From NCBI GenBank assembly GCA_965205925.1, contig OZ242183.1, forward strand, positions 1,240,001 to 1,304,000: a stretch of 64,000 nt of DNA. The letters run 5' to 3'. A program made the position numbers and the translations under genes. Source of the stretch: CAYRJD01 sp965205925 (GTDB lineage Bacteria; Actinomycetota; Acidimicrobiia; Acidimicrobiales; Poriferisodalaceae). Shown here one piece after another: positions 44,161 to 53,536 of the stretch; the first letter of the stretch is position 1; each line of letters begins with the position of its first letter. The notes under the pieces were generated by a model. That model saw only the letters and a list, made by a program, of their open reading frames with translations, was not told the origin of the DNA and did not search any database.

Positions 44161-45801
44161 TTAGGCCAGTTGAAAACCCTTGTAACCGTCAGCGGCTACT
44201 TCATCGCATATTTTGGCATATGGGGGGAATCCCACTAGCGGCATGAAAACGCGCTTTTTGCCTGGGATGTTTGCTCCCAGATACCAGGAGTTGCAGGTCG
44301 GATAGAGAGTCATGTCGGCTACTGAGTTCACATAATCCACCCAATCACTTGCCGCTTGTGGCTCGGCTTCAATGGTTGCACGACCTGCGTTGCGCATGTT
44401 CACCAAACAATCCGATATCCACTCAACGTGCTGCTCAATAGACGGAATCATATTTGTCAGCACCGACGGACTACCGGGCCCGGAGATCGTAAACATGTTA
44501 GGAAAATCGGGCACACCCAGACCTAGGTAGGTAACTGGTCCGGCTTCCCAACGTTCGGTCAGAGCCGTTTCGTTTCGACCGGTGATGTTCATAGACAGCA
44601 AAGTTCCGGTCATGGCATCAAAACCGGTAGCTAGCACCAGAATGTCAGCCGAGTAGTGCTTATCTCCAACCTGGACGCCGGTTTTGGTGATCTGATCAAT
44701 CGGATGGGCTGCAACGTCAACTAGGTGCACATGGTCCTTGTTGAAGGCTTCGAAATACCCCGTGTCGAGGCATGGCCGTTTGCACGCAATGGTGTTGTCC
44801 GGTGTAAGAAGATCTGCGGTTACCGGGTCTTTAACGATGCCTGCAATCTTGGTGCGCACAAACCCTGCAATTCTCTCATTGGAGTCCTTATCGGAATTTA
44901 TGTCGGAGTAGGCACCATAAAAAGTGAAACCTCCGGTTTCCCAGCGCTGTTCCATCCGAGCAAGAAATTCATCTTCAACAGCTTCTTTTGCAGAACCTTC
45001 ACCAAGAGGTATCCGCGGCAAGATGAGGGGCACTTGTTCTAGTGCTTGCTTTCGTTTTTGCGGGTATTCGTTTTTCCAAGCCGATTGCTCTTCCTCGGCT
45101 AAAGGTTGGTTGCGAGCGGGAACCGAGTAGTTCGGAGTGCGTTGAAAAACCCAGAGTTCCTTACATTGGCTAGCGATAATCGGCAGAGCCTGAATTCCCG
45201 AAGAACCGGTGCCGATTTGTGCGACCGTTTTACCTTCGAAGTCGACTCCCTCATGTGGCCATTTGCCGGTGTGATAGACCTCACCCTCAAAATCATCAAG
45301 CCCTTTGAAATCAGGAGTATTAGCAGAGGACAAGCAGCCGGTAGCCATTATCACGAAACGGCCGCTGTAGTTGCCGCCGTCAGTGTTTAGATGCCAGCAA
45401 GATTCGCCTTCATCCCAACTCACTGCTGTAACGCTGGTGTCGAAGACGATGTCCTCGCGTAGGTCATACCTGTCTGCAACGTGGTTTGCGTAGCGTAGAA
45501 TTTCGGGCTGGCCAGAATAACGTTCGGTCCACTCCCACTCCTGTTGTAGATCCGGGTCGAAGGTGTAGGAGTATTGAAGGCTCTCGACATCACAGCGTGC
45601 ACCGGGGTAGCGGTTCCAGTACCAAGTGCCACCCACGCCTGATGCGCGTTCCAGTACCACCGCGTCAAATTCAAGGCCGCGCAGCTTGTGAAGCATGTAC
45701 ATGCCTGCAAATCCAGCGCCCACTATGACTGCGTCATAGCAACGAGTGGAGTTTGAAGCATGCCTATCTGCATGGGCTACCGATGTGTCGCTAGCTTGCA
45801 T
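44161..45801 (-). CDS. Flavin-containing Baeyer-Villiger-type monooxygenase
   Basis: A 546-residue FAD/NADPH monooxygenase. FAD fold 'V-G-A-G-F-A-G-M-Y' near residue 27, then 'G-V-G-G-T-W-Y-W-N-R-Y-P-G' near 57. The Baeyer-Villiger fingerprint F-x-G-x-x-x-H-x-x-x-W-P is fulfilled by 'F-E-G-E-V-Y-H-T-G-K-W-P' near 175. The NADPH loop 'I-G-T-G-S-S-G-I-Q' follows near 195. It would insert oxygen next to a ketone, giving an ester or lactone (cyclohexanone-monooxygenase-like). It is divergent from an amidase with 80 bases between. Confidence 0.92.
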   Translation of the reverse strand: MQASDTSVAHADRHASNSTRCYDAVIVGAGFAGMYMLHKLRGLEFDAVVLERASGVGGTWYWNRYPGARCDVESLQYSYTFDPDLQQEWEWTERYSGQPEILRYANHVADRYDLREDIVFDTSVTAVSWDEGESCWHLNTDGGNYSGRFVIMATGCLSSANTPDFKGLDDFEGEVYHTGKWPHEGVDFEGKTVAQIGTGSSGIQALPIIASQCKELWVFQRTPNYSVPARNQPLAEEEQSAWKNEYPQKRKQALEQVPLILPRIPLGEGSAKEAVEDEFLARMEQRWETGGFTFYGAYSDINSDKDSNERIAGFVRTKIAGIVKDPVTADLLTPDNTIACKRPCLDTGYFEAFNKDHVHLVDVAAHPIDQITKTGVQVGDKHYSADILVLATGFDAMTGTLLSMNITGRNETALTERWEAGPVTYLGLGVPDFPNMFTISGPGSPSVLTNMIPSIEQHVEWISDCLVNMRNAGRATIEAEPQAASDWVDYVNSVADMTLYPTCNSWYLGANIPGKKRVFMPLVGFPPYAKICDEVAADGYKGFQLA

Positions 45802-45815
45802 TTGTACAAAGATAG

Positions 45816-45835
45816 CGTGCGCAAGTCATCGCACG
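45816..45835. promoter_or_regulatory. Small inverted repeat in the monooxygenase/amidase divergent gap
   Basis: CGTGCG and CGCACG are separated by 8 bases, about 15-34 bases upstream of the monooxygenase start and centred in the divergent gap. It is a possible operator for one or both genes, but short repeats like this arise by chance. Confidence 0.2.
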
Positions 45836-45881
45836 AACAACAATCTGGCTTTCGATACAGACAGACAGAGAGGCAGACATA

Positions 45882-47426
45882 GTGAATTCTAAAAAAGACA
45901 CTCAAACAACTGAGCCCTGCGATCTGAGTGCCATTGAAGCAAGGCGATTAATCGGAGCCAGTGAGCTGTCACCAGTGGAGCTGCTTGAGTCGTGTTTTCG
46001 GCGAGCCGATGTGGTTGAGTCGAGCGTCAACGCGCTTGTCGCACGCGACGATGATGCTGCTTTTGAGGCCGCCCATGCTGCCGCAGATGCGGTAGTCAAA
46101 ATGAACGGTAATGATGACCTAGGCGCACTGCACGGCTTACCGCTAGCGGTCAAAGATTTTCAAGATGCGAAAGGTCTTGTGACCAGTTTCGGTGCTGTGC
46201 CGTTTGCAGACAATGTTGCAAAAGCCGACGACTCCATGGTCGGCCGTCTTCGTGGTGCTGGTGCGATGGTCATCGGTAAGACCAATATTCCTGAACTTAG
46301 CATTGGCGCTAACACCGTTAACCGGCTCCATGGAGCTACTACCAATCCTTTCGATATTGAACGCACTTGTGGTGGATCTTCCGGTGGATCAGCGGTAGCC
46401 CTTGCTTGTGGAATGGCACCCCTGGCAACAGGCTCTGACCATGGTGGCTCTCTGCGAATACCAGCATCATTTTGTGGTGTAGTTGGCCACCGATCGACAC
46501 CTGGAACTGTGCCCTTTGAGAGTCGCACGATTGTTCAAACCAACTACAGCGTGCTAGGACCCATGGCTCGCAATGTGGCAGATACAGCATTGATGCTTTC
46601 GGTGCTGGCTAGGCGCGACCAACAATCGCGTCGTGACCCAATGGCATTCCCTATCGATGACGCTCAGGTTGCGCGTTTTACCAACCTGGCTGAAGTTGAC
46701 CTAACGAAGTTGAAAGTCGGTGTGAGTGTCGATCTCGGCGGACTGGTCGTGTCGAAAACGGTAAAAACAGCTTTTGCTGATCGAGTTGAACGACTCGCCG
46801 GTCACGGGATAGAGATCGTTGAGCCTGATATTGACTTGACGGATGGGCCGAAGATTGATTGGCATATCCGTGCCGATGTGTTCGCAACGCAATACCACCG
46901 AAGCATTCACAAGTTCGATGAGGGTTTCAACGCCAACATACGAGCGACTTACGAGACAGCGCTTAACTCAAGCGTGCTTGACATTGCTAGAGCGCGTAGA
47001 CGTCAAGCCGAGCTGTATGAGCAGATGGCCTCCGTCTTTGAAGAATGTGACGTGGTGTTGTGCCCCGGAGTGGTGGTATCTCCCTTTGACTGGCACCATT
47101 TGTATGTACCCGATATTGATGGTGTGCCCACCGAGAACTACATGAGCTGGTTGGCGATGACTTCTTCATTTTCGGTAATCGGCACCCCGGTTACTGCGGT
47201 GCCGTGTGGACTGGACTCAGAAAGCCTGCCGTTTGGCTTACAGATGGTGGGACCGAGCTACAGCGACGCGCAGTTGCTGTCCATGGCAGCGGCGTTTGAG
47301 AGCTTGTTCGCAACCGATCCGGTAACAGCACGGCCAGTCCCAGACTTGAACTACCTAGCTAACAGCAGTTCAAACTGTCGCACCGAAGGCAGGCTCGTTG
47401 GGGAATCAACTGGCCGGATCGGGTAA
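45882..47426 (+). CDS. Amidase (amidase-signature family)
   Basis: A 514-residue Ser-cisSer-Lys amidase. The Lys is in 'L-P-L-A-V-K-D-F' near residue 90. The signature 'C-G-G-S-S-G-G-S-A-V-A-L-A-C-G' is near 166, and the nucleophile lies in 'G-S-D-H-G-G-S-L-R-I-P-A' near 190. It hydrolyses an amide; relatives act on amides, carbamates and ureas. The start is GTG, with a GAGAGG sequence upstream. Divergent from the monooxygenase. Confidence 0.9.
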   Translation: MNSKKDTQTTEPCDLSAIEARRLIGASELSPVELLESCFRRADVVESSVNALVARDDDAAFEAAHAAADAVVKMNGNDDLGALHGLPLAVKDFQDAKGLVTSFGAVPFADNVAKADDSMVGRLRGAGAMVIGKTNIPELSIGANTVNRLHGATTNPFDIERTCGGSSGGSAVALACGMAPLATGSDHGGSLRIPASFCGVVGHRSTPGTVPFESRTIVQTNYSVLGPMARNVADTALMLSVLARRDQQSRRDPMAFPIDDAQVARFTNLAEVDLTKLKVGVSVDLGGLVVSKTVKTAFADRVERLAGHGIEIVEPDIDLTDGPKIDWHIRADVFATQYHRSIHKFDEGFNANIRATYETALNSSVLDIARARRRQAELYEQMASVFEECDVVLCPGVVVSPFDWHHLYVPDIDGVPTENYMSWLAMTSSFSVIGTPVTAVPCGLDSESLPFGLQMVGPSYSDAQLLSMAAAFESLFATDPVTARPVPDLNYLANSSSNCRTEGRLVGESTGRIG

Positions 47427-47501
47427 GGCCGGCTCCGAAACTCTTAGGGCTCTTTGGAACTCTTAAGCTCAAACTTGAGTTCTGTTATCGGAGGTAAGTA
47501 A

Positions 47502-47912
47502 ATGAACGTTAAGTCTGTAAACGAAATGGTGGCAGCAGCTAAGGCCAAGATCGACAATATTTCACCAGCCGAGGCTGCCCGTCGCGTATCTGAGCAGGGC
47601 GCTCTAATCGTAGATATTCGTGATGTACGTGAGCTGCAACGTGATGGCGCAATTCCGGGCGCCTTGCATGTTCCACGTGGGATGTTGGAGTTTTGGGTTT
47701 CGCCGGACTCGCCCTACACCAAAGAGGTGTTTTCCGAAGATCGTGAGTTCATCTTGTGCTGTGCAGGGGGAGCACGTTCGGCGTTATCGACCGAAACCTT
47801 GCAGGAGATGGGAATGCCCAAGGTAAGTCATGTGGAGACTGGCTTTGGCGGTTGGCGCGGTGATGGGATGCCGGTAGCTGACTACGAGACCTGGAAATCC
47901 GAACAGCGTTAG
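47502..47912 (+). CDS. Rhodanese-like domain protein
   Basis: A 136-residue single rhodanese domain. The catalytic Cys is in 'F-I-L-C-C-A-G-G-A-R-S' near residue 88, and 'L-I-V-D-I-R-D-V-R-E' near 41 is the family's D-x-R-x-x-x-E motif. The C-terminal 'V-E-T-G-F-G-G-W' is typical. It likely transfers sulfane sulfur in the cytoplasm. A GGAGG site precedes the ATG. Its stop overlaps the convergent gene by four bases. Confidence 0.9.
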   Translation: MNVKSVNEMVAAAKAKIDNISPAEAARRVSEQGALIVDIRDVRELQRDGAIPGALHVPRGMLEFWVSPDSPYTKEVFSEDREFILCCAGGARSALSTETLQEMGMPKVSHVETGFGGWRGDGMPVADYETWKSEQR

Positions 47913-48592
47913 TCGCTAGAAGCCTTGTTGCGTATCTTTGAGAGCAGTTCGAAGACGCGGTCGTTGGTGCGGTAGTTCTTGGCATCAATCTCAGGGCCTG
48001 GGACAAATTTTTCTGGCACAGTGACTTCAATATTTGCGGCTGGCGGATCTACGTGAACGACTGGCATTTGGTTCGAAGTCTCGGGTTTCTTGCCGGAAGT
48101 CGCAGGAACTGCTTGTTCGGGTTCGGAAGCTTTGGCTTGTTCGGGTTCAGCGGTTGGACTGGGTACCCCTGAGTCCTTGCGAGCGCTTTGAGATCTCTCG
48201 AGCAGTTTTGCAAGCCGCGGGTCGGGTGAGTCATCTTCAGTCGTAGTCGAAGCCGAGGCAGCCGCAGCGGTGTCTGCAGCAAGAGGGGCGACAGGTTGCG
48301 CTTCAGTCTCTGCGGCATGTGCTCGTGCCAGCGCTTGCTGTTCGTGTTCGGCTTCGCGGTTAGCGAGAAGTTTTGGCCACTCTTTTTCTGGTACCAACAT
48401 GTCGTGTGCGACAGACATTGCTTCGGTCTTGTTGTCAAACCGAACGCGATAGCGCTTCTGAGCAAAACCTAATGCTCGACCCGTCTTGCCTCCCGTGCCT
48501 TCTGGTACAGACGGGATGGCATCAACTAACACCACGCGAGATCCGCGCTTGTATTCGCGCTCTTGTTCCATAGCTGTGTTAAGAGGAGTCAT
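47909..48592 (-). CDS. Hypothetical protein with SH3/KOW-like N-terminus and disordered middle
   Basis: A 227-residue protein I cannot place in a named family. Residues ~15-65 form a short beta-rich segment, with 'G-S-R-V-V-L-V-D' early and 'R-Y-R-V-R-F-D' later, resembling an SH3/KOW-like fold. Residues ~75-180 are low-complexity Ala/Glu/Pro/Ser and likely disordered. The last ~45 are ordered again ('R-T-N-D-R-V-F-E-L-L-S-K-I'). ATG at 48592 overlaps modC by 14 bases; ATG at 48571 is another possible start. It is the last gene of the modABC strand. Confidence 0.6.
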   Translation of the reverse strand: MTPLNTAMEQEREYKRGSRVVLVDAIPSVPEGTGGKTGRALGFAQKRYRVRFDNKTEAMSVAHDMLVPEKEWPKLLANREAEHEQQALARAHAAETEAQPVAPLAADTAAAASASTTTEDDSPDPRLAKLLERSQSARKDSGVPSPTAEPEQAKASEPEQAVPATSGKKPETSNQMPVVHVDPPAANIEVTVPEKFVPGPEIDAKNYRTNDRVFELLSKIRNKASSD

Positions 48593-49691
48593 TGCTGGCG
48601 AAATCTAGCGCCGCACCATCCGGGTTTACGGCTATTTCTGTGGCTTTGATGGCTACCCAGATTTTGCTTCCTACTATGAGATCCAATTCGACTGCCGCGG
48701 CGGTTGTGATGTCGACGATAAGTGGCACTGGTTGCTCTAACACAACGCGTGTTACATCTGCGCGCGACTCCAGCGCAGTTACATCGGTTTGCCAAACATT
48801 ACGCGGGCTGCCGCTTGGGCGTGTGCGATGCAATGTGACCGAGCGAGGATGAATCGTTATCTGTACGGATCCGTTTACTGTGTGGTCGGCGACCTGCAGA
48901 ACTAAATCCGACAGTTGAACTCGACCGTCTTTTGCTTCTCCTGATAGCAGGTTAATTTCAGCTAGATCTGCCGCGTAGTGAGTTTTGGGGCGTCGTCTAA
49001 TCTCCTCGGGTGTTCCGACCTGGGTGATGCGACCGTCTTCCATGATGTAGATGACATCGGCCAGCAAAAAGGCATCGGCTGGATCGTGCGTGATAAATAA
49101 TCGCGGTGCTGGCGTGTGGTTAAGCAGTTGAGAGAAACTTCGTCGCAACCGGGTTCTTACGCTGGTATCTAAAGCTCCGAAGGGTTCATCAAGCAGTACC
49201 AAGCGCGGTTCGCCCATTAAAGCACGCGCCAATGCAACGCTTTGGGTTTGCCCACCTGAGAGAGTTGCAGGCGAGCGTGTGAAGAACTTGCTAGCGAGAC
49301 CGATTTGCTCAAGCACCAGGTGGGCCTGCTGGCGTGCTTGACCACGCGACACACCACGTGCGATTAAGCCAAAAGCCACATTGTCCAGGACGGACATATG
49401 GTTAAACAGCAAACCGTCTTGGAATGCAATCCCGATGTGGCGTTCTTGTGGTGTTATCCAAATCTTCTCTTGCGGATTGTCAAAAACCTGCCCGTCTAAG
49501 ACAATGCTCCCTGAAGTCAGTGGCAACAACCCAGCTATCGCGTCGAAAGCAGTGGACTTACCAGCACCGTTTGGACCCAGCAGAGCGGTGGTCATGCCAG
49601 GAGATGCTTCCAGCGACAGTTCAAGTTTGAAGCCGGGGTGCTCTGCAACTGCGTCTACGAGCAAGCCAGTTGAACTGATCTTCTCATTCAT
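48579..49691 (-). CDS. modC: Molybdate ABC transporter ATP-binding protein
   Basis: A 370-residue ATPase. Walker A 'L-G-P-N-G-A-G-K-S-T' is near residue 38, the signature 'L-S-G-G-Q-T-Q-S' near 140 and Walker B 'L-V-L-L-D-E-P-F' near 160. A C-terminal ~110-residue extension resembles the Mop/TOBE ligand-sensing domain of ModC. ATG at 49691 is preferred to 49706 because it overlaps the modB stop as ATGA. With modB and modA it imports molybdate for molybdoenzymes such as that at 2701-5058. Confidence 0.88.
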   Translation of the reverse strand: MNEKISSTGLLVDAVAEHPGFKLELSLEASPGMTTALLGPNGAGKSTAFDAIAGLLPLTSGSIVLDGQVFDNPQEKIWITPQERHIGIAFQDGLLFNHMSVLDNVAFGLIARGVSRGQARQQAHLVLEQIGLASKFFTRSPATLSGGQTQSVALARALMGEPRLVLLDEPFGALDTSVRTRLRRSFSQLLNHTPAPRLFITHDPADAFLLADVIYIMEDGRITQVGTPEEIRRRPKTHYAADLAEINLLSGEAKDGRVQLSDLVLQVADHTVNGSVQITIHPRSVTLHRTRPSGSPRNVWQTDVTALESRADVTRVVLEQPVPLIVDITTAAAVELDLIVGSKIWVAIKATEIAVNPDGAALDFASNDSS

Positions 49692-50518
49692 CTTGACGGC
49701 CACCAACGATCGCGTAGCGCAACTAACAATCCAAGCGATACGGCAACCAAAACCAAGCTGACCGCTACTGCGGTGTCACGGTCTGATTCCAGAGCCACAA
49801 ACACGGCTAACGGCAGTGTCTGAGTGCGGCCTTGCAAGTTGCCAGCAAAGGTAACGGTGGCACCGAACTCGCCAAGTGCGCGTGCCCATGTGACTATTAG
49901 GGCGCCAAGCAGAGCAGGCTTAAGCATTGGCAGCGTGACCCGAAAAAACACTCGCAGTTGTGAAGCACCTAAGACCAGAGCGGCAGACTCATAGCGCGAG
50001 TCAAGACTGCGAAGGGCTCCTTCAAGCGCCAAAATGAGTAGCGGAGTTGCGACAAAGGCGCTAGCTAACACCACTCCCCAAATGGAATACGGCAACAACA
50101 GTCCCGTTGTGTCATATAAGGGCCCACCAACTACACCGCGCCGCCCAAGCGCAAACAACAACGCCGCACCACCTACAACCGGTGGCAGCACCAACGGCAA
50201 TAGCACCAGTGCACGCACCAATGGTCGCCCCGGAAACTCCAATCTCGCAAGGACCCATGCCAATGGAACGCCAACTAGGGCGGCTAATGCAGTAGCCAGA
50301 AGCGAGGAGATCAGAGAAAGCAATGCCGCATCTAGCACAACGCGTGAGATGAGATGCCCACCCAAGCTGCGCCATGGTGCCTCTGCAATAAGGCCGACCA
50401 ATGGCAACAAGAACAACAGCACTCCGGCGGTTGCGAGCGCCAGCAATAACCACGGTGGGTGCTTTAGCCGTAGCGATTTCACATGGCAAAGTTTGCGCCG
50501 CGCCACACTTTTACTCAC
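49688..50518 (-). CDS. modB: Molybdate ABC transporter permease
   Basis: A 276-residue inner-membrane permease with about six hydrophobic segments. The coupling loop 'L-V-L-G-A-S-Q-L-R-V-F-F-R-V-T-L-P' near residue 185 and 'A-R-A-L-G-E-F-G-A-T-V-T-F-A-G' near 215 are the ModB/CysTW hallmarks. The GTG start overlaps modA's stop by four bases and modC follows with a similar overlap, a tight three-gene unit. Confidence 0.9.
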   Translation of the reverse strand: MSKSVARRKLCHVKSLRLKHPPWLLLALATAGVLLFLLPLVGLIAEAPWRSLGGHLISRVVLDAALLSLISSLLATALAALVGVPLAWVLARLEFPGRPLVRALVLLPLVLPPVVGGAALLFALGRRGVVGGPLYDTTGLLLPYSIWGVVLASAFVATPLLILALEGALRSLDSRYESAALVLGASQLRVFFRVTLPMLKPALLGALIVTWARALGEFGATVTFAGNLQGRTQTLPLAVFVALESDRDTAVAVSLVLVAVSLGLLVALRDRWWPSR

Positions 50519-51339
50519 GGCGAAATAAAACCGTTGTGCTCGAAGATCGCTTGTGCCCGGGCAGTGGTGAGGAATTCCACGAACGCCTGCGCGGCTGTCT
50601 GGTTGTCAGAGTCCGCAATCACACCAGCAGCGTAAGTAGCCACAGGAGGCAGAACATCTGCATCTACCCAGGCAACCTCTTCAATGTCGGGTGAAAGAGT
50701 GTTAGAAAAATAGATAATTCCGGCATCAAGCTCACCCGCAGCTAGTTGTGTAACTAACGCGCTTACGTTTGGCGCTTCGGTATCAGTAGCTGGCGTTATG
50801 CCTATTTTGGCCAACACTTGCTGTGCAAGAGCACCGCAGGGAACTGGTTCCGCACAAAGCCCTATTACCAGCTCTGGACGTGAGAGGTCCAGCAGGTTGA
50901 CAACTTCTGCCGGGTTGCCAGCGGGTACAGCCAATGCCAGCCTGTTTTGAGAAACAATCACCGCCGGCCCTGCCAACGATCGCTCTTGAGATACCGCTTC
51001 AAGATGTTCGATATCGGCAGGAATAAACACATCGGCCGGTGCTCCGGCGAGTAGTTGTTCTCGCAGGGTTGAACTGCCAGCCACCGAAACAAGCACGCGA
51101 ACATCAGATGCGAATGCCTGTATTAACTCATCCATGACAGCTGCGAGCGAAGACGCCGCAAAAATCGTGATGATGTCCGTGTCTTGGCTGCTCGTAACGC
51201 CAGAATCTGTAGCGGTATCTGAGCTAGCAACACAGCCTGCCAACGTGTTGCTTAACAACAACCCGGTTAGTAACAGCAATCCCAGCCTCGATCCCAGCCT
51301 CGCAAGGCGGCACTGCGCTCTGGCGTGGCAGGGTTTCAT
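50515..51339 (-). CDS. modA: Molybdate-binding lipoprotein
   Basis: A 274-residue extracytoplasmic substrate-binding protein. The signal peptide ends in a lipobox (N-T-L-A-G-C) near residue 36. The mature protein opens 'I-T-I-F-A-A-S-S-L', with 'S-V-A-G-S-S-T-L-R' near 85; these Ser-rich loops bind the oxyanion in ModA. 'D-A-G-I-I-Y-F-S' near 206 is another family motif. It is the first gene of modABC, with 48 bases to the divergent MBL gene. Confidence 0.92.
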   Translation of the reverse strand: MKPCHARAQCRLARLGSRLGLLLLTGLLLSNTLAGCVASSDTATDSGVTSSQDTDIITIFAASSLAAVMDELIQAFASDVRVLVSVAGSSTLREQLLAGAPADVFIPADIEHLEAVSQERSLAGPAVIVSQNRLALAVPAGNPAEVVNLLDLSRPELVIGLCAEPVPCGALAQQVLAKIGITPATDTEAPNVSALVTQLAAGELDAGIIYFSNTLSPDIEEVAWVDADVLPPVATYAAGVIADSDNQTAAQAFVEFLTTARAQAIFEHNGFISP

Positions 51340-51387
51340 GGCTGAAAGTATGGCTTTGCGTACCGTTACCTGGTTAGTGTCAGGTTC

Positions 51388-52284
51388 GTGGCTACAACTT
51401 TGGATTGGTACGGCTGTGCGACTTTCCGACTATGCACTGCTGACACCACGATCTTCTTAGACGCATATATCGATCGAGCGACAAACGCAGATGGCCCCGG
51501 AGCCACCGCAGCGGAAATGACCGAAGCCGACTGGATCTTGATCGGTCACGCGCATTTTGACCATCTATATGGTGCTGAGCAAATAATGGCAAACACTGAT
51601 GCGACACTGATCGGATCGTATGAATCGGTACGCGTGATGGAAAGTGCTGGTGTGCCAACCGACCGCATGATCTGCGTAGCCGGTGGTGAGCGCATCGATC
51701 TCGGCAATGACATAAGCGTGAGCGTCTACCCCAGCCAGCACTCTTGCGTTTGGTCTCACAAAGAGATGGCGCAATCCGGAGAGGTTTGCTTGGGGGATCT
51801 TGGCGTTACCTGGCAAGAGCAGCAAGCGCGCTTTATGGAGCTAACGAAGTATCTAGCTAGCGAAGTTGACTCGGCAACCAGCGAACACATTGCCCAGTGC
51901 AGTACGGGCCACAGTGATCGTGGCGACGGTGGAGCGCTTGTGTACCTAATCGAAACACCTGACGGATCCGTCCTTTTCCAAGACACGTCCGGACATTGGG
52001 CAGGTGTAATGAACGGACTAAGGCCTGATGTGGCGATTCTGGCAGCCGCGGGCAGAGGTAGCATCGATGGCGAGCCCATACAGGGCTCTCTGGCTCAGTT
52101 CACTGCTCAGCAGATTGACTTGCTGCAGCCACGCAAGGTACTTTTCGGCCATCACGACAATTGGCTGCCAGGATTTTCAATTGAGACCGACATGGGTCCG
52201 ATCTTGGATGAAATCAGTCGAGTGAGTCCTGCTGTTGAGGTGTTAGAGCCCGGCTATGTAGCAGGAACTCAAATCTTGCCGTAG
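51388..52284 (+). CDS. MBL-fold metallo-hydrolase
   Basis: A 298-residue metallo-beta-lactamase-fold protein. The metal motif 'I-G-H-A-H-F-D-H' is near residue 52. Further His ligands are in 'S-Q-H-S-C-V' and 'F-G-H-H-D-N-W' near 252. The short N-terminal 'L-D-W-Y-G-C-A-T-F-R-L' and overall layout resemble UlaG/YfkN-type proteins. The GTG start is 48 bases from modA, divergent. The substrate is unknown. Confidence 0.83.
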   Translation: MATTLDWYGCATFRLCTADTTIFLDAYIDRATNADGPGATAAEMTEADWILIGHAHFDHLYGAEQIMANTDATLIGSYESVRVMESAGVPTDRMICVAGGERIDLGNDISVSVYPSQHSCVWSHKEMAQSGEVCLGDLGVTWQEQQARFMELTKYLASEVDSATSEHIAQCSTGHSDRGDGGALVYLIETPDGSVLFQDTSGHWAGVMNGLRPDVAILAAAGRGSIDGEPIQGSLAQFTAQQIDLLQPRKVLFGHHDNWLPGFSIETDMGPILDEISRVSPAVEVLEPGYVAGTQILP

Positions 52285-52289
52285 CAGGG

Positions 52290-53381
52290 CTAAAAGGTAA
52301 TCACCGTCCGGTTGGCGGATCCTGCCTTCATTAACTCGTAACCCTCGTTCACCTGTTCTAGATCAATATTCGAGCTGACCACTTCATCCAACAGCAGTTG
52401 ACCCTTTTGGTAAAGATCAATCAACATCGGTATATCAGTGCGGAACTGGTTTGAGCCCATCATTGAACCCTGAAGGCGTTTTTCAGATAACAGGTCTATA
52501 CCGCGCAGTTCGATAGTTGTCTTGGAGGGAACCATGCCGATGACGGTGGCAGTGCCACCTATTGCCAACATGGCGAATGCCTGCTGAGCGGTTTGCGCGA
52601 GCCCGATTGCTTCGAAGCTGTATTCAACCCCGATACCGTCTGTTAGCTCTTTTACAGCTGCCACCACGTCATCTACTTCACTTGCGTTGATGCAGTCGGT
52701 TGCGCCGACTTTGCGAGCGGTTTCAAGTTTCTCAGAGGTCATGTCCACAGCAATGATGCGGTTTGCTCCCGCTACGCGTGCACCTTGTACTGCGGCTAAA
52801 CCGATACCTCCGCAACCGATTACGCAGACGTCGCTGCCTACACCAACGCCAGCAGTGCGCACCGCCGCGCCGAAACCGGTTAGTACTCCACAACCGATCA
52901 GGCATGCCTTGTCCAACGCCATATCGGTAGTCACCCTTACGACTCCGTTTTGATGAACCAGCATCTCTTCGGCGAAACCACCTAATCGCCCCATCTGGTC
53001 AACCGCTGTACCGTCCGCGCGACTAAGGCGAGCATCGGCATCTTTTGCTCGTGAGGTGGCTCTCATGTTGGTGCAACGATGAGGATTACCAGAGAGACAA
53101 CTGGAGCACTGTCCGCAAAAAATGGACAAGCAAGCCACCACATGGTCACCCGGTTTCACATAGTTGACATCTTCTCCAACTGCTTGCACGATGCCTGCTG
53201 ATTCGTGGCCCATCACCATCGGGAGGTTGGCTCGAAAGAGGCCTTCCATGAAGTGCAAATCGCTGTGGCACAAGCCAGCTCCGATGGTCTGTATCAAAAC
53301 CTCTTGCGGACTTGGCTTGTCGATCTTGAGATTTTCAATTTCGAGTTCACCTGGTTGTTCGCTTAGAACGGCTGCTTTCAT
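52290..53381 (-). CDS. Zinc-dependent alcohol dehydrogenase (MDR superfamily)
   Basis: A 363-residue medium-chain dehydrogenase. The catalytic zinc ligands are in 'G-L-C-H-S-D' near residue 37 and 'M-G-H-E-S' near 58. The structural zinc is held by 'C-G-Q-C-S-S-C' with a fourth Cys near 104. The NAD loop 'I-G-C-G-G-I-G-L-A' is near 188. This is the alcohol/formaldehyde-dehydrogenase-like branch. The frame opens at 53444; ATG at 53381 gives the normal 'M-K-A-A-V-L' start. Divergent from the selenoprotein gene. Confidence 0.9.
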   Translation of the reverse strand: MKAAVLSEQPGELEIENLKIDKPSPQEVLIQTIGAGLCHSDLHFMEGLFRANLPMVMGHESAGIVQAVGEDVNYVKPGDHVVACLSIFCGQCSSCLSGNPHRCTNMRATSRAKDADARLSRADGTAVDQMGRLGGFAEEMLVHQNGVVRVTTDMALDKACLIGCGVLTGFGAAVRTAGVGVGSDVCVIGCGGIGLAAVQGARVAGANRIIAVDMTSEKLETARKVGATDCINASEVDDVVAAVKELTDGIGVEYSFEAIGLAQTAQQAFAMLAIGGTATVIGMVPSKTTIELRGIDLLSEKRLQGSMMGSNQFRTDIPMLIDLYQKGQLLLDEVVSSNIDLEQVNEGYELMKAGSANRTVITF

Positions 53382-53536
53382 ATGCCACACCCTATTTCTA
53401 GATTTTCCAGTTGTGCTTGCATTCCGCGATAATCCCCACCGCAAGCCCGCTATAACTCCGCTACAACCTCACAGTGTTCGTCTGCGTTTTGCGTATCTGA
53501 TGGCTCTTGTGCTGCGCATTACAGTTGTTGGCAGAT

